A stretch of 64,000 nt of DNA from Microvirga sp. 3-52 (GCF_018383585.1 NZ_JAHAMK010000003.1:62001-126000); one strand, 5' to 3'; shown: positions 27,109 to 39,659, counted from the stretch's first letter. Numbers and translations: made by a program. Notes: generated by a model from the sequence alone, not told the origin.

Positions 27109-28368
<1,260 letters not shown>

Positions 28369-28371
28369 GCC

Positions 28372-29385
28372 ATGGCGCGCATGACGATGATCGAAGCCAT
28401 CCGCGATGCCATGGATGTGATGATGGCGCGCGATGAGCGTGTCGTGGTTTTCGGCGAGGATGTAGGCTATTTCGGCGGCGTCTTCCGCTGCACGGCCGGC
28501 CTCCAGCAGAAATATGGAAAGACGCGCTGCTTCGATGCCCCGATCAGCGAAGCCGGCATCGTCGGAACGGCGATCGGCATGGCGAGTTACGGATTGCGAC
28601 CCTGCATCGAAATCCAGTTCGCCGATTACATGTATCCGGCCTATGATCAGATCGTCTCTGAGGCGGCCCGGCTGCGCTACCGCTCGAACGGCGAATTCAC
28701 CTGTCCCATGGTGATCCGCATGCCGACCGGCGGCGGCATCTTCGGCGGACAGACCCATAGCCAGAGCCCCGAGGCGCTGTTCACCCATGTGGCAGGCTTG
28801 AAAACGGTCGTTCCGTCCAACCCCCATGACGCCAAGGGGCTTCTGATCGCGGCCATCGAGGATCCCGATCCCGTGATCTTCCTGGAGCCGAAGCGCCTCT
28901 ACAACGGCCCCTTCGACGGACATCACGACCGACCGGTGACTCCATGGTCGAAGCACGACTTGAGCGAAGTGCCGACCGGTCATTTCAGCCTGCCGCTCGG
29001 CAAGGCCTCGATCGTGCGGGAAGGTGCTGCCGTCACCGTGCTGGCCTATGGAACGATGGTCTATGTCGCGCAGGCGGCTGCAGCGGAGACCGGCATCGAT
29101 GCGGAGATCATCGACCTGCGAACGTTGATCCCTCTCGACATGGAAACGATTGCAGCATCCGTCAGGAAGACGGGCCGCTGCGTCGTCGTGCACGAGGCCA
29201 CTCTCACATCAGGCTTCGGGGCGGAACTGGCCACACTTGTCCAGGAAAACTGTTTCTTCCAGCTGGAAGCCCCCGTCGCCCGGGTGACCGGATGGGATAC
29301 GCCTTATCCGCATGCTCAGGAATGGGATTACTTCCCGGGGCCGGCCCGTGTCGGACGCGCCCTTGTCGAGACGATGGAGGCCTGA
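28372..29385 (+). CDS. bkdA2: Branched-chain 2-oxoacid dehydrogenase E1 beta
   Basis: 337 residues. G-E-D-V-G-Y-F-G-G-V-F-R near residue 28 and E-I-Q-F-A-D-Y-M-Y-P near 81 are typical of BkdA2 rather than the pyruvate enzyme. It completes the E1 heterotetramer. It begins three bases after the bkdA1 stop. Confidence 0.93.
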   Translation: MARMTMIEAIRDAMDVMMARDERVVVFGEDVGYFGGVFRCTAGLQQKYGKTRCFDAPISEAGIVGTAIGMASYGLRPCIEIQFADYMYPAYDQIVSEAARLRYRSNGEFTCPMVIRMPTGGGIFGGQTHSQSPEALFTHVAGLKTVVPSNPHDAKGLLIAAIEDPDPVIFLEPKRLYNGPFDGHHDRPVTPWSKHDLSEVPTGHFSLPLGKASIVREGAAVTVLAYGTMVYVAQAAAAETGIDAEIIDLRTLIPLDMETIAASVRKTGRCVVVHEATLTSGFGAELATLVQENCFFQLEAPVARVTGWDTPYPHAQEWDYFPGPARVGRALVETMEA

Positions 29386-29386
29386 C

Positions 29387-30712
29387 ATGGGCGAGCACCT
29401 GATCAAAATGCCCGATGTCGGCGAAGGCATTGCCGAGGCCGAACTCGTCGAGTGGCACGTCAAGGTCGGCGATCTCGTCCGTGAGGATGCGGTGCTGGCA
29501 GCGGTTATGACCGACAAGGCGACTGTGGAAATTCCCTCTCCTGTCGATGGCGAGATCCTGTGGCTCGGGGCGGAGATCGGCGACGTGGTGGCCATCGGCT
29601 CGCCTTTGATCCGCCTGAAGGTGGAAGGGGAGGCCGGCGCCTCTTCTGAAAGCAGTTCGGCAGAAAAGGCGTCTGGGTCGCCCGCCCGGACCGAGGAAAT
29701 AGAAGCCCAAGCGGATGGCGCGGTCAAAGTCCCTGAAGCCATCGTCGAGCGGCAGGCCAAGAGCGCACCACCTCAGCCGACAGAGAAACCGCAGGCTCCT
29801 CCCGCAAAGATGCATCGCGCGCCCGTGACGCGCGCCGAGGGCGAGAAGCCGGTTGCTTCGCCCGCCGTCCGGTTGAGAGCACGCGAGGCCGGGGTCGATC
29901 TGCGGCAGGTTTCCGGCTCCGGTCCCGCGGGCCGGATCACCCATGAGGATCTGGACGCCTTCTTCACCCATGGACGACAGTCCACCAAGGCGCCGGGGCT
30001 GTCTCAGAACACATCAGTCGAGCACATCAAGGTCATCGGGCTGCGCCGCAAGATTGCGGAGAAGATGGCGATTGCGAAATCGCGCATCCCGCATATTACC
30101 TATGTCGAGGAAGTCGACGTGACGGCACTCGAGGATCTGAGGGCGGGGCTCAATGCGAGCAAGCGGGCCGACCGTCCGAAACTGACCCTGTTGCCGTTCC
30201 TGATGCGCGCGATGGTGAAAGCCATTGCGGAGCAGCCACATCTGAACGCCATCTATGATGACGACGCTGGCGTCGTCCATCAACATGGGGGGGTGCATAT
30301 CGGAATTGCGACGCAGACGGGCTCCGGCCTCATGGTGCCGGTGGTGAAGCACGCGGAGGCGCGCGATCTCTGGGAGTGCGCGGCAGAACTGAACAGGCTT
30401 GCGGAGGCGGCGAAGTCCGGTCTCGCGAGTCGTGAGGAACTGAGCGGGTCGACGATCACCATCACGTCGCTTGGCGCTATGGGCGGCATCGTCACCACGC
30501 CGGTCATCAATTATCCTGAGGTCGCGATCATCGGCGTCAACAAGATGGTGGTACGGCCGGTCTGGGATGGATCGACCTTCATCCCCCGCAAAATGATGAA
30601 CCTGTCCTCCAGCTTTGATCATCGGATCATCGACGGCTGGGACGCGGCGGTCTTCGTGCAGCGCATCAAGGCGCTTCTGGAGACACCCGCGATGATCTTC
30701 GTGGAGGCTTAA
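29387..30712 (+). CDS. bkdB: Branched-chain 2-oxoacid dehydrogenase E2 (dihydrolipoyl acyltransferase)
   Basis: 441 residues from ATG 29387. One lipoyl domain (1-80) carries the lipoyl Lys at 44 in M-T-D-K-A-T-V. An Ala/Pro-rich linker follows, then the E1/E3-binding domain (about 165-205, [14 protein letters not shown]). The catalytic domain (210-441) ends with F-D-H-R-I-I-D-G-W, holding the active-site His and Asp. A single lipoyl domain fits the branched-chain E2. Confidence 0.93.
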   Translation: MGEHLIKMPDVGEGIAEAELVEWHVKVGDLVREDAVLAAVMTDKATVEIPSPVDGEILWLGAEIGDVVAIGSPLIRLKVEGEAGASSESSSAEKASGSPARTEEIEAQADGAVKVPEAIVERQAKSAPPQPTEKPQAPPAKMHRAPVTRAEGEKPVASPAVRLRAREAGVDLRQVSGSGPAGRITHEDLDAFFTHGRQSTKAPGLSQNTSVEHIKVIGLRRKIAEKMAIAKSRIPHITYVEEVDVTALEDLRAGLNASKRADRPKLTLLPFLMRAMVKAIAEQPHLNAIYDDDAGVVHQHGGVHIGIATQTGSGLMVPVVKHAEARDLWECAAELNRLAEAAKSGLASREELSGSTITITSLGAMGGIVTTPVINYPEVAIIGVNKMVVRPVWDGSTFIPRKMMNLSSSFDHRIIDGWDAAVFVQRIKALLETPAMIFVEA

Positions 30713-30717
30713 AGTCG

Positions 30718-32115
30718 ATGAAGGATATTTCCTGCAAGCTCCTCGTCATCGGAGCCGGGCCTGGAGGCTATGTCTGCGCCATCCGCGCGGGCCAGCTCGG
30801 AATCGACACGGTCATCGTCGAGGCGGGCAAGCCCGGTGGAACCTGCCTCAATGTCGGCTGCATTCCCTCCAAGGCGCTTATTCATGCGGCGGAGGAATAC
30901 GACAGGATCGTTCATCTCGCGAATGGCCGGAATCCTCTTGGGATCAGGACGACGAAGCCGGAGCTCGATCTCTCCCAGACCATAGCCTGGAAGGACGTCA
31001 TCGTCGGGCGCCTCAACAGTGGCGTGTCGGGCCTGCTCAAGAAGGCGAAGGTGAAGATCGTTCAGGGCCATGCGCGCTTTCGCGACGGCAAAACCGTTGA
31101 AGTGGAGACGGAAACCGGTAGGCAGATCATTCGCGCCGAGAACGTCGTGATCGCAACAGGATCCGCTCCCGTCGAGCTGCCAAACCTGCCATTCGGTGGT
31201 CCTGTGATCTCCTCCACCGAAGCGCTGGCGTTGACATCCGTTCCGGAGCGGCTTGTCGTGGTCGGCGGCGGCTATATCGGCCTGGAACTCGGCACGGCCT
31301 TCGCGAAGATGGGAGCGAAGGTGACGGTCGTCGAAGCGCAGCCCCGGATCCTGCCGCAATACGATGCCGAACTGACGCGCCCGGTTGCCAAGAGGTTGCA
31401 AGCCCTCGGCATCGAAGTGATGACCGGCGCCAAGGCGATGGGCTTGGCGAAAGCAGGCGGTACGTTGCTGGTCGAGGCCGGGGACGGTTCGGAGAAGTCC
31501 CTGGCGGCCGACAAGATCCTCGTCACGGTCGGAAGGCGGCCTGTCACGCAAGAGTGGGGACTGGATGAGCTCGTCCTCGACATGGATGGACCCTTCATCC
31601 GCATCGACGAGAGATGCCAGACATCCATGCGCGGGATCTATGCCATCGGTGACGTGACCGGTGAGCCGATGCTGGCCCATCGCGCCATGGCGCAGGGTGA
31701 GATGACGGCGGAGATTATCGCGGGCCACAAACGCGCTTGGGATAAGCGCAGCATTCCGGCCGTCTGCTTCACCGATCCTGAGGTCGTCACCGTCGGCTTG
31801 TCGCCGGAGGATGCACGTCGGACGGAGGTCGACGTCAAAGTCGGTCAGTTCCCGTTTTCGGCCAACGGGCGGGCGATGACCAAGCTCGCCGAGGACGGTT
31901 TCATTCGGGCCGTTGCACGGGCGGACAATCATCTGGTTCTTGGAATCCAGGCCGTCGGGCAGGGTGTTTCCGAACTGGCGGCGGCTTTCGTCCTGGCGCT
32001 TGAGATGGGTGCTCGCCTCGAGGACATCGCAGGCACGATTCATGCCCATCCGACACAAGGCGAGGCATTTCAAGAGGCGACACTCAAGGCTTTAGGGCAG
32101 GAACTTCATATCTGA
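30718..32115 (+). CDS. lpdV: Dihydrolipoyl dehydrogenase E3
   Basis: 465 residues. The FAD motif G-A-G-P-G-G-Y is at 12-18, the redox disulfide G-G-T-C-L-N-V-G-C at Cys43/Cys48, NAD motif G-G-G-Y-I-G-L-E-L near 182, and the catalytic H-A-H-P-T-Q-G-E near 442. It reoxidises the lipoyl group of E2 with NAD+. It is last in the bkd operon; a cell will likely have other E3 genes for the pyruvate and 2-oxoglutarate complexes. Confidence 0.93.
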   Translation: MKDISCKLLVIGAGPGGYVCAIRAGQLGIDTVIVEAGKPGGTCLNVGCIPSKALIHAAEEYDRIVHLANGRNPLGIRTTKPELDLSQTIAWKDVIVGRLNSGVSGLLKKAKVKIVQGHARFRDGKTVEVETETGRQIIRAENVVIATGSAPVELPNLPFGGPVISSTEALALTSVPERLVVVGGGYIGLELGTAFAKMGAKVTVVEAQPRILPQYDAELTRPVAKRLQALGIEVMTGAKAMGLAKAGGTLLVEAGDGSEKSLAADKILVTVGRRPVTQEWGLDELVLDMDGPFIRIDERCQTSMRGIYAIGDVTGEPMLAHRAMAQGEMTAEIIAGHKRAWDKRSIPAVCFTDPEVVTVGLSPEDARRTEVDVKVGQFPFSANGRAMTKLAEDGFIRAVARADNHLVLGIQAVGQGVSELAAAFVLALEMGARLEDIAGTIHAHPTQGEAFQEATLKALGQELHI

Positions 32116-32137
32116 AGTGATCTCCCTCGCTTCAGAT
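32110..32137. terminator. Hairpin between two convergent stop codons
   Basis: Arms 32110-32120 and 32127-32137 pair over 11 bp (one G-U wobble) with a 6-nt loop. The E3 stop lies in the left arm and the cyclase stop touches the right arm, so the hairpin fits exactly between convergent genes. Neither strand has a T-run, so efficiency as an intrinsic terminator is doubtful. Confidence 0.55.
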
Positions 32138-33183
32138 TAGTGCGAGACGACAACGCGGTAAGCCTCCAGATTGCCCTTGCCCTTGATCGGGACCGGGCCC
32201 AACGGCACAGCCTTGATGCGGGTTTTCACCTGTTCCCATGCGGCTGCGCTGATATTGATGCTGGCGCTCGTGCCATAGGCAGCAAGGCGAGCCGCGACAT
32301 TGACCGTATCGCCCCAGATATCGAAGCTGAATTTCTGCCGGCCGACGACGCCGGCCACGACCGGTCCGACATGTATGCCCACCCGCACATCCCAGGGAAT
32401 CGGCAGGCGACGGGCCGAGGTGATGGTCGATGCCGCGCATTCGATGCTGGACATCACCGGATCCGGATTGGGCAGGAGAAGACCGGCGGTGGCGAGGAGA
32501 CCGTCGCCGACGGTCTTGATCTTCTCAAGTCCGTGTTCCGCGGCGCAGTCCTCGAAGGCCGTGGCAAAGACGTGAAGGTTGGCAACGATCTCTTCGGGCG
32601 CGAGGAGATCGCAATAGGCCGTAAACCCGACCACGTCCGCAAAGAGCACAATGACGTTCTCATGGCGGCGGGGCGTGACGCTCTGGAAGCTCTCGAGCTC
32701 ATCCACCGCTTGGGCGGGAAGGATGGCATGGAGCAGCGCCTCGGAACGGGATCGTTGCCGCTCGATCTCCTCGATATAGCTCAACTCCTGATCATGCAGT
32801 CTCTTCTTTTCCAGGCAGGCGCCGACTCTCGCCCGCAGCAGCGCCGGGTTGAAAGGCTTGGGCAGGTAATCCTCGGCCCCGAGTTCGATGCAGCGGACGA
32901 CACTCTCGAACTCGGAGAGTGCCGAGATCATCAGGACCGGAATGTCGCGCGTCGCCGGATCCGACTTCAGCTGCCTCAGAACCTCATATCCATTCACGTC
33001 GGGCATCATGATATCGAGCAGGACGAGGTCAAAGCGCTCCTGTGCAATCTTGTCCAATGCCTCGCGCCCATTCTCGGCCGTGACCACATCCGTCCAGCCC
33101 TCGCGATGCAGCCTGCGCGTCAATGTATATCGGTTGTCCTCGTTGTCATCCACGACGAGGATGCGCACTCCGGCATAGATCAT
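32137..33183 (-). CDS. Response regulator with class III adenylyl cyclase output
   Basis: 348 residues from ATG 33183. The receiver domain (1-120) has V-D-D-N-E-D and the phospho-acceptor Asp57 in L-L-D-I-M-M-P. A helical linker (125-165) leads to a cyclase domain (about 170-345) with F-A-D-V-V-G-F-T (metal Asp), I-K-T-V-G-D-G-L (Lys that selects adenine), and F-D-I-W-G-D-T-V-N-V-A-A-R. Lys plus Asp at the purine-selecting positions points to ATP. The ATG overlaps the stop of the single-domain regulator (ATGA). It is the likely output of the upstream kinase, turning phosphorylation into cAMP. Confidence 0.88.
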   Translation of the reverse strand: MIYAGVRILVVDDNEDNRYTLTRRLHREGWTDVVTAENGREALDKIAQERFDLVLLDIMMPDVNGYEVLRQLKSDPATRDIPVLMISALSEFESVVRCIELGAEDYLPKPFNPALLRARVGACLEKKRLHDQELSYIEEIERQRSRSEALLHAILPAQAVDELESFQSVTPRRHENVIVLFADVVGFTAYCDLLAPEEIVANLHVFATAFEDCAAEHGLEKIKTVGDGLLATAGLLLPNPDPVMSSIECAASTITSARRLPIPWDVRVGIHVGPVVAGVVGRQKFSFDIWGDTVNVAARLAAYGTSASINISAAAWEQVKTRIKAVPLGPVPIKGKGNLEAYRVVVSH

Positions 33184-33557
33184 GGTGGGGGCCGATCTTG
33201 CAGAAGGTAGGCGATCTTCGCCAGAAGTCTCTCGAACTCGACCGGCTTGGTATCGTACTCGTCGCAACCTGCAGCCAATGCCCGTTCCCTGTCTCCGGGC
33301 ATCGTGTGCGCAGAGAGCGCGATGACCGGGATAGGCCTGGTCTCAGGAGCCTCCTTCAGGAGACGGGCTGCGCCCCAGCCGTCGAGAGACGGCAGGCCGA
33401 GATCCATCAGGATCAAATCGGGTTTTTCCCGGCGGGCCATCTCGATACCCTGCTCGCCATCGGAAGCAACGATGACCTCAAAGCCATGCTTCTTCAGGCG
33501 CTGAGACAGCATGTACACATTGTCCTCGTTGTCCTCGACATACAGAATCCGGATCAT
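33180..33557 (-). CDS. Single-domain response regulator (CheY-like)
   Basis: 125 residues from ATG 33557, with AGGAG five bases upstream. It is a receiver only: V-E-D-N-E-D-N near residue 8, phospho-acceptor Asp52 in L-M-D-L-G-L-P, Thr/Ser in A-L-S-A-H near 82 and Lys in Y-D-T-K-P. The absence of an output domain suggests a phosphotransfer or sink role between the hybrid kinase and the cyclase. Its ends overlap both neighbours by four bases. Confidence 0.88.
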   Translation of the reverse strand: MIRILYVEDNEDNVYMLSQRLKKHGFEVIVASDGEQGIEMARREKPDLILMDLGLPSLDGWGAARLLKEAPETRPIPVIALSAHTMPGDRERALAAGCDEYDTKPVEFERLLAKIAYLLQDRPPP

Positions 33558-36500
33558 ATCCGCTCCTGATGATCCACCCGTCCAAGCCGCAGGCAATCGG
33601 CGATGACCTCCCGCAGGGAGGAAAGCACCTCATCCTTTCCGCCAAGCCGTTTGCGCAGGATTTTCCGGACGCCGCCGCTCAGGCGGCGATGATCCTCTTC
33701 GCTGAGCTCCGCGGCTGTGAGCGCGATTAAGGGGAGATGGCGCGTCTTCTCATCCCGGCGGATCACATCGACGAACTCGAAGCCGTCCATCTCGGGCATC
33801 ATCAGATCGAGAAGGACGATGTCGGGATTGACGAGGGGAAGGCGTTCCAGGGCGACGTGCCCGTTCTCCGCCTCGGCTGCCTCCCATCCATCCTCGCGCA
33901 GGATGCGTGTGAGCCATCCACGGGTATGGGGGTCATCCTCAATGACCAAGATCCGTGGGCTCGCATGGTCAGGACGGCAGGAGGCAAGCGCCTTCAGGAG
34001 GCATTCCCGATTGACCGGCTTCGTCAGATAGGCTGCAGCTCCGAGGGTATAGGCGCGGTTCTCCTCATCGACGATGGTCACCATGATGACGGGAATGTCC
34101 CTCAGCTCAGCATCACGCTTTAGCTCCTGCAAGATGCTCCAGCCATCGGGATCGGGCATCAGGACATCGAGCGTGATGATAGAAGGTCGAAAGTCACGGG
34201 CCATCTGGACTCCCTGAAGACCGCTTTCGGCCGTCATGACGTCGAAGCCCTCGCGCGTCAGGATCTGCCGCAGGATATCCCGTGACGTATCCTCATCGTC
34301 GATCACCAGGGCGCGTCGCCCCTGCCCATTTGGTTGAGAGTAGATCGGCGAGTGCCTCAGGTCGGAATGAGAGCCGGGTTTGCCCGTTGAGCCTTTCCCA
34401 GCAGGCAGCGTGACGGTGAAAGTGCTCCCCTTCCCCACGGTACTTCGAACTTCGATTTCTCCACCCATGAGACGGCACAGCCGGCGGCTGATGGCGAGGC
34501 CAAGTCCGGTCCCCCCGTATTTCCGCGTTGTCGAACCGTCGGCCTGAGTGAACTCCTGAAAAAGCTTGGCGCATTGATCCTCAGTCAGGCCGATCCCGGT
34601 ATCCTGAACGGAAATGCTCACGAGATCTCCGCCCGAACCGGTCTCCCGACTGGCGCGAAGAGTGACGGCGCCGTTTCTCGTGAACTTGCAGGCGTTGCTC
34701 AGGAGATTGAGCGCCACCTGGGAGGTTCGAAGGGGATCGAGCTGGACGCGGCCGAGATCCGATGCGATTCTGATATCGAGCCGGTTGCCGTTCTTCTCCG
34801 CGAGGGGCATGGCCGTTCTGGCAACATCCTCCATCAAGCACCCGAGATCGACTTCCTCAGGATGAAGTTCGAACTTGCCGGACTCGATCTTGGCAAGATC
34901 GAGGATCTCATTGATGAGAGCCAGAAGGTGGGCACCCGCATGATGGATCCGGTCCAGCGGCTCGATCAGTGGTTCTTCGCCCGTTTCCTGGGCCTCTTCC
35001 TTCAGCATCTCGGTGATGCCGATGATGGCGTTCAGCGGCGTCCTCAGTTCATGGCTCATATTGGTGAGAAACTGGCTCTTTGCCCTCGTCGCCGCCATGG
35101 CCTGGTCTCGTGCAAGTTCGAGCTGTGCCGCGTGGCGCTTGATGTCGGTAATGTCGGTATAGACGGCAACGGTCCCGCCGCCGGCGATCCTGCGCTCGCT
35201 CACCTGGATCCAGCGATCGCCATCACGATGCTGAGCCTCGGCTGCAACGGGGTTCTTATGACGGGCCAATCTCTCCGCGACCCAAGCGTCGATCCGTCCC
35301 TTCGCTTCCTGAATAAGCCCGAGCTCCGCCGCGCGCCGGATCACCGTTTCGAACGGCGTGCCGGGCGTCATGGGCACATCCGTTTCCGGATAAAGCAACT
35401 CCTCATAGCGGCTGTTACACAGGACAAGGCGATCGTCGGCATCGTAGAGTGCAAATCCCTCATTGATGCTCTCGATGGCATCGATCAGACGCTGTCGGGC
35501 GTTGGCGACTTCGCGCAGGTTCTGCTCCTCGACCTCGATCGCCGTATCGCGGAAGACGGCGAGCGCTTTCGCCATCTGACCGATTTCATCGCCGCTATCT
35601 GCCGGAAGAGGGGCTCGCAGGTTGCCGCCCGCAATGGCCAGCATGCTGTCGCTCAGATTGCGCAGCCGCGCGACCAGGTTACGGTCGACATAGAGCCAGA
35701 CGATGAGAAGTGAGCTGAGGAGACTCAAGGCGACCACGCCGCGGAGCACATTGTTGCCGACGCGTTGCGTCATCAGCGCTTCTCGACCGGCAGCCTGAAT
35801 ATCCTGCCGGGCCGTATTGACGAGCCCGTCAACAGCCTTGGTGAGTTGAGACGACAGACCGGCATTTTCCTGCAAGAGGCGCTCGGCATCCTCGACGAGT
35901 CCGAGCTCCGTCCTCCGTGCCGAAAGGATACTGTCTGGCCCTTCGACCAGCTTTGCGAAATCGGCGATGCGCTGATCGAAACGGGAGCGCAGACGTGGAT
36001 CGGTCAGATCCGATGAGATTTGACGCAAAGCCGAAAGCGATCGGTTCAAGGGAAAGCTCAGGACGGCAATGTCCGCTGAATTCTCAGCCAAGGAGGCTTT
36101 GAGCAGACCATCGCTGATCGCCGCGAATTCGAGTTGCGCCTTCTGCATCAGCAAGTTTTCGGCTATCTCCTGGATGACAACCGCGGGAGGCTGGGGGGAG
36201 CCCTGGGTCGGCTGCTCACGGTGGGAGGCTGCAAACTTTGAATCCAGAACCACGAGGGCAGGGGCGACCACGCGTTGCGCTGCCACGGTGGCATTCGAAA
36301 GACGCCGGAGGAGAGCATCCTTGTGATCTGAGACGGCAAGCCGACCGGCGACGAGACCAGCGAGAGCTGTGAGGTTGCGACGGAGCCTTTCGACGGAGGG
36401 TTCCATGGCCGTCCCCATCGCAGGATCGACATCGCTCCTGATCAGCGCAAGCAGGGTCTCCAAACGATCGACCTCTGCCGTGATCGTTGCCGAGATCTCC

Positions 36501-36742
36501 TGGTATTGCCCCTGTGAGCGCGCGCTCAGCAGAGTGGGAGCGGCGGCGACGATGCGTTCGGCCTGCCGGGACAGATCGAGTGCGGTGAGTGCCGAGGGCA
36601 CACGTTGTTCCGTGATCCGCTCGATGACATAGGCCATCTGGCGGAAGGCGTAGGTGCCCGCAGCGGCGGCGAGCACCGCGAAGGCGCTGATTCCGAGAAA
36701 CGCAAGCAGCAGGCGCCAGCGTACGCTCAGCCGATCGGGCAT
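33554..36742 (-). CDS. Hybrid sensor histidine kinase with two receiver domains
   Basis: 1062 residues. The first membrane helix is at 11-31, a large periplasmic helical sensor at about 33-330, the second helix near 333-352, HAMP to about 405, and a PAS domain at about 420-545. HisKA has its phospho-His near 562 in [10 protein letters not shown]. The ATPase domain follows to about 785, with two C-terminal receivers at about 815-930 (V-I-D-D-E-D, L-D-V-L-M-P) and 935-1050 (V-I-E-D-D, L-D-L-M-M-P). It sits between its probable periplasmic partner gene and two response regulators, so a chain His-Asp-Asp is expected. Confidence 0.9.
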   Translation of the reverse strand: MPDRLSVRWRLLLAFLGISAFAVLAAAAGTYAFRQMAYVIERITEQRVPSALTALDLSRQAERIVAAAPTLLSARSQGQYQEISATITAEVDRLETLLALIRSDVDPAMGTAMEPSVERLRRNLTALAGLVAGRLAVSDHKDALLRRLSNATVAAQRVVAPALVVLDSKFAASHREQPTQGSPQPPAVVIQEIAENLLMQKAQLEFAAISDGLLKASLAENSADIAVLSFPLNRSLSALRQISSDLTDPRLRSRFDQRIADFAKLVEGPDSILSARRTELGLVEDAERLLQENAGLSSQLTKAVDGLVNTARQDIQAAGREALMTQRVGNNVLRGVVALSLLSSLLIVWLYVDRNLVARLRNLSDSMLAIAGGNLRAPLPADSGDEIGQMAKALAVFRDTAIEVEEQNLREVANARQRLIDAIESINEGFALYDADDRLVLCNSRYEELLYPETDVPMTPGTPFETVIRRAAELGLIQEAKGRIDAWVAERLARHKNPVAAEAQHRDGDRWIQVSERRIAGGGTVAVYTDITDIKRHAAQLELARDQAMAATRAKSQFLTNMSHELRTPLNAIIGITEMLKEEAQETGEEPLIEPLDRIHHAGAHLLALINEILDLAKIESGKFELHPEEVDLGCLMEDVARTAMPLAEKNGNRLDIRIASDLGRVQLDPLRTSQVALNLLSNACKFTRNGAVTLRASRETGSGGDLVSISVQDTGIGLTEDQCAKLFQEFTQADGSTTRKYGGTGLGLAISRRLCRLMGGEIEVRSTVGKGSTFTVTLPAGKGSTGKPGSHSDLRHSPIYSQPNGQGRRALVIDDEDTSRDILRQILTREGFDVMTAESGLQGVQMARDFRPSIITLDVLMPDPDGWSILQELKRDAELRDIPVIMVTIVDEENRAYTLGAAAYLTKPVNRECLLKALASCRPDHASPRILVIEDDPHTRGWLTRILREDGWEAAEAENGHVALERLPLVNPDIVLLDLMMPEMDGFEFVDVIRRDEKTRHLPLIALTAAELSEEDHRRLSGGVRKILRKRLGGKDEVLSSLREVIADCLRLGRVDHQERI

Positions 36743-36766
36743 GATGGTAAGGGCATTGCCCCTCCC

Positions 36767-37867
36767 TCACTCCAGGGGAACATACCGGTCACTCCGCCAC
36801 ACGAACCACTCGAATCCAGGCTGTCTTACATCGCCCTTGGCATCGAAGCTGATCCGTCCAAGGATCGTATCGAACTCATTTCTGCGCAGCGCATCGATGA
36901 CGGCTTTGAATTCTGTCGATCCTGCCTTCGTGGCTGCCTGGGCCCAAGCCTGGATGGCTCCGTAACTGTAGAGCGTATAGCCCTCGGGCTCGAAGCCCTG
37001 CTGGCGGAAGCGATCGACAACGGATGCCGCGACCGGGCTCCGGCGCGGGTCGCGGAAAGAGGTGAAAATGGTGCCTTTGCCGTCTTCTCCGGTAACCTGC
37101 ACGAAGGCTTCGCTGGCAATGCCGTCTCCGGACACCAGCTGTAATTGATAGCCTTCCTCGCGAGCACCGCGGATCAGCAGCGCCGCTTCCCGGTAGTAGC
37201 CGCCAAAATAGGCGATCTCGATACCGGCCGCCCGCAATCTCGCAATCAGCCCAGAGTAGTCGCTCAATCCGGGCATCAATTCCTCATAGAGAGTTTCGGT
37301 GATCCCATGCTTTCGGAGCTGTCGCCGGGTCTCTTCGGCAAGGCCCTTGCCGTAGACGGAGCCGTCATTGACGATGGCGATCCTGGCCCCTCGCCATCGC
37401 GCAGCGAGGAAGTCACCGGCGATGGCACCCTGCTGATCGTCGCGCCCGCAGATGCGGAAGACGTTGGTGCGGCCCTCTTCCGTGAGGCGGGGATTGGTGG
37501 AAGCCGGCGTCATCTGGATGATGCCGGCTCTCGTATAGATCGCGGCGGCTGGAATGGACGCTCCCGAGCATTGGTGCCCAACGACAAACGACACTTTGGC
37601 AGCAACCAGCCTTTGCGCAGCGGCGACGGCTTGGCCGCTGTCGCACGCATCGTCGACGGAAATCAGCCTCAATTGTTGACCGAGAATGCCACCGGCGGCG
37701 TTGAGGTCGGCGACAGCCATTTCAACGCCCTGCTGCTGCTGCTCACCCTGATAGGCATTAGGGCCCGTCAGAGCTCCTGCCATGCCGATCAGGATTTCGG
37801 CTTTGGCTGCGGCGGAACTCATCGTCCAAATGAAGACGATGGAAAGACTCCACAGCAGCTGTCTCAT
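36767..37867 (-). CDS. LivJ-like periplasmic binding protein, probable sensor partner of the kinase
   Basis: 366 residues from ATG 37867, preceded by GGGAGG. It has a signal peptide (1-24, ending A-A-A-K-A). The mature part I-L-I-G-M-A-G-A-L-T-G-P-N-A is the type I (leucine-type) fold. No permease gene is nearby. Instead its stop lies 24 bases before a hybrid kinase with a periplasmic sensor domain, so it most likely presents a ligand to the kinase, as LuxP does for LuxQ. Ligand unknown. Confidence 0.85.
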   Translation of the reverse strand: MRQLLWSLSIVFIWTMSSAAAKAEILIGMAGALTGPNAYQGEQQQQGVEMAVADLNAAGGILGQQLRLISVDDACDSGQAVAAAQRLVAAKVSFVVGHQCSGASIPAAAIYTRAGIIQMTPASTNPRLTEEGRTNVFRICGRDDQQGAIAGDFLAARWRGARIAIVNDGSVYGKGLAEETRRQLRKHGITETLYEELMPGLSDYSGLIARLRAAGIEIAYFGGYYREAALLIRGAREEGYQLQLVSGDGIASEAFVQVTGEDGKGTIFTSFRDPRRSPVAASVVDRFRQQGFEPEGYTLYSYGAIQAWAQAATKAGSTEFKAVIDALRRNEFDTILGRISFDAKGDVRQPGFEWFVWRSDRYVPLE

Positions 37868-38330
37868 GGCGAGCCTCCCGAAATCCGGGTGCATCAATGG
37901 CGTGTCCACCGCTGACGGAGAGGTTCGAATGTTATATTGCTTCCGATATCGGGTTGGGGAACATCATCTGCACGCCGAGGCCCTTCCACCAAACACGAAA
38001 GCCTTTCGCCGACAGCAATTAGCTACGCTCCAGTGCTCATACTAAACGATCTGATCTCGAGGGTCGATGCTGTTCACTGCCAACTCAAGGGGCTGGCATA
38101 TGGCCCGTAGTACTGTGGCAGCCCTAACTAGGTCCGACCATGATCACGGCAAGTCTTAGGAGCGTGAAGATCACGCAATAGAAAGCAATAAGCAAAAACG
38201 ATCATAAATTTTGATATTTGATAGAGGAGCCCAGGCTTAGGCTGAGTAATTGACGTGCTCTACTGGCCATGAGAGCATTCATTCTTACAACTAAAAACAG
38301 TTCAAAATCCACGTCCGTCGGGAGGAAACA
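37868..38330. other. 463-base gap between divergent operons
   Basis: Divergent promoter region for the binding-protein/kinase operon (left) and the polyol ABC operon (right). GGGAGG lies before ATG 38331. It is AT-richer than the genes. I find no convincing palindrome, sigma-54 site or small gene in it. Confidence 0.5.
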
Positions 38331-39647
38331 ATGCAGTTGAGGCAGCTTACACTATTGTCTGCAGCAGGTTGGATTGCAGGCGCGGGTCTGGCATTGGCTC
38401 AAGGCCAGACCTTGACGATCGCGACGGTCAATAATGCTGACATGATCATCATGCAGCGGCTGTCGCCGAAGTGGGAGCAGGCAACGGGCAACAAGTTGAA
38501 CTGGGTGGTGCTCGAGGAGAACGTGCTTCGCCAACGCGCGACAACCGATATCGCCACCAAGGGCGGGCAGTTCGATATCATCACGATCGGTTCCTATGAG
38601 GCGCCGATCTGGGGCAAGCAGAACTGGCTCGTCACCCTCGACAATCTCGGCGCCGATTATGACTATGCCGACATCATCCCGTCCGTGAAGAATGGCCTTT
38701 CCTATAACGGCAAGCTCTATGCCGTGCCGTTCTATGCCGAAAGCTCGTTCACATTCTATCGCAAGGATCTGTTCGATCAGGCCGGCATCAAGATGCCGGA
38801 CAAGCCCAATTACGATCAGATCGCGGAATACGCGGCCAAGCTGACTGACAAGTCGAAGGAACAATACGGCTTCTGCCAGCGCGGGAAGCCGGGCTGGGGC
38901 GAGAACATGGCCTTTATCGGCCCCATGGTGAATGCCTTCGGCGGACGCTGGTTCAACGAGAAGTGGGAACCGCAGCTCACGACGGAGCCATGGAAGAACG
39001 CGATCAATTACTATGTCAAGAACATGCGGGAGTACGGGCCTCCTGGCGCGACTGCGAATGGGCACAATGAGAACCGTGCGCTGTTCGCGACGGGACATTG
39101 CGCCATGTGGGTCGATGCTACATCAGCGGCAGGTTACATCTACAACCCGAAAGAAAGCCAAGTTGCGGACAAGACCGCTTTCACGGCGGCGCCAGTGCAG
39201 GTCACAAGCAACGGCTCCGGCTGGTTCTGGGCTTGGTCGCTTGGCATTCCTGCCTCCTCGAAGAAGGTCGATGCCGCCAAATCCTTCGTGAAATGGGCCA
39301 CGTCGAAAGACTATATCACGCTGGTAGGCGGCGAAGCCGGTTGGGTCGCCGCTCCTCCCGGCACGCGCAAGTCGACCTACGACAATCCCGAGTATCAGAA
39401 GGCTGCGCCCTTCGCGAAAGTGGTCTATGACGCGATCGTCAATGCTGATCTGACCAAACCGACGAAGGATCCCGTCCCCTATATCGGCATCCAGTATGTC
39501 GCCATTCCCGAATTCCAGGGCATCGGCACGGCGGTCGGGCAGCAGATCGCCGCAGCTTTGGCCGGGCAGACGACCGTGGAGCAGGCGCTGGAAACGGCGC
39601 AACGCTCTACGGAGCGCACGATGAAGCAGGCAGGCTATCCGAAATAG
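38331..39647 (+). CDS. smoE: Polyol (sorbitol/mannitol) ABC transporter binding protein
   Basis: 438 residues, with a signal peptide ending near A-L-A-Q (residue 24). The mature sequence starts T-L-T-I-A-T-V-N-N-A-D-M, and T-K-G-G-Q-F-D-I-I-T-I-G follows near 80, close to SmoE/MtlE binding proteins for sorbitol and mannitol. It is first in the order smoE-F-G-K. A hairpin follows the stop. The symbol is by similarity and context. Confidence 0.85.
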   Translation: MQLRQLTLLSAAGWIAGAGLALAQGQTLTIATVNNADMIIMQRLSPKWEQATGNKLNWVVLEENVLRQRATTDIATKGGQFDIITIGSYEAPIWGKQNWLVTLDNLGADYDYADIIPSVKNGLSYNGKLYAVPFYAESSFTFYRKDLFDQAGIKMPDKPNYDQIAEYAAKLTDKSKEQYGFCQRGKPGWGENMAFIGPMVNAFGGRWFNEKWEPQLTTEPWKNAINYYVKNMREYGPPGATANGHNENRALFATGHCAMWVDATSAAGYIYNPKESQVADKTAFTAAPVQVTSNGSGWFWAWSLGIPASSKKVDAAKSFVKWATSKDYITLVGGEAGWVAAPPGTRKSTYDNPEYQKAAPFAKVVYDAIVNADLTKPTKDPVPYIGIQYVAIPEFQGIGTAVGQQIAAALAGQTTVEQALETAQRSTERTMKQAGYPK

Positions 39648-39659
39648 GCCGGTTGTCAC

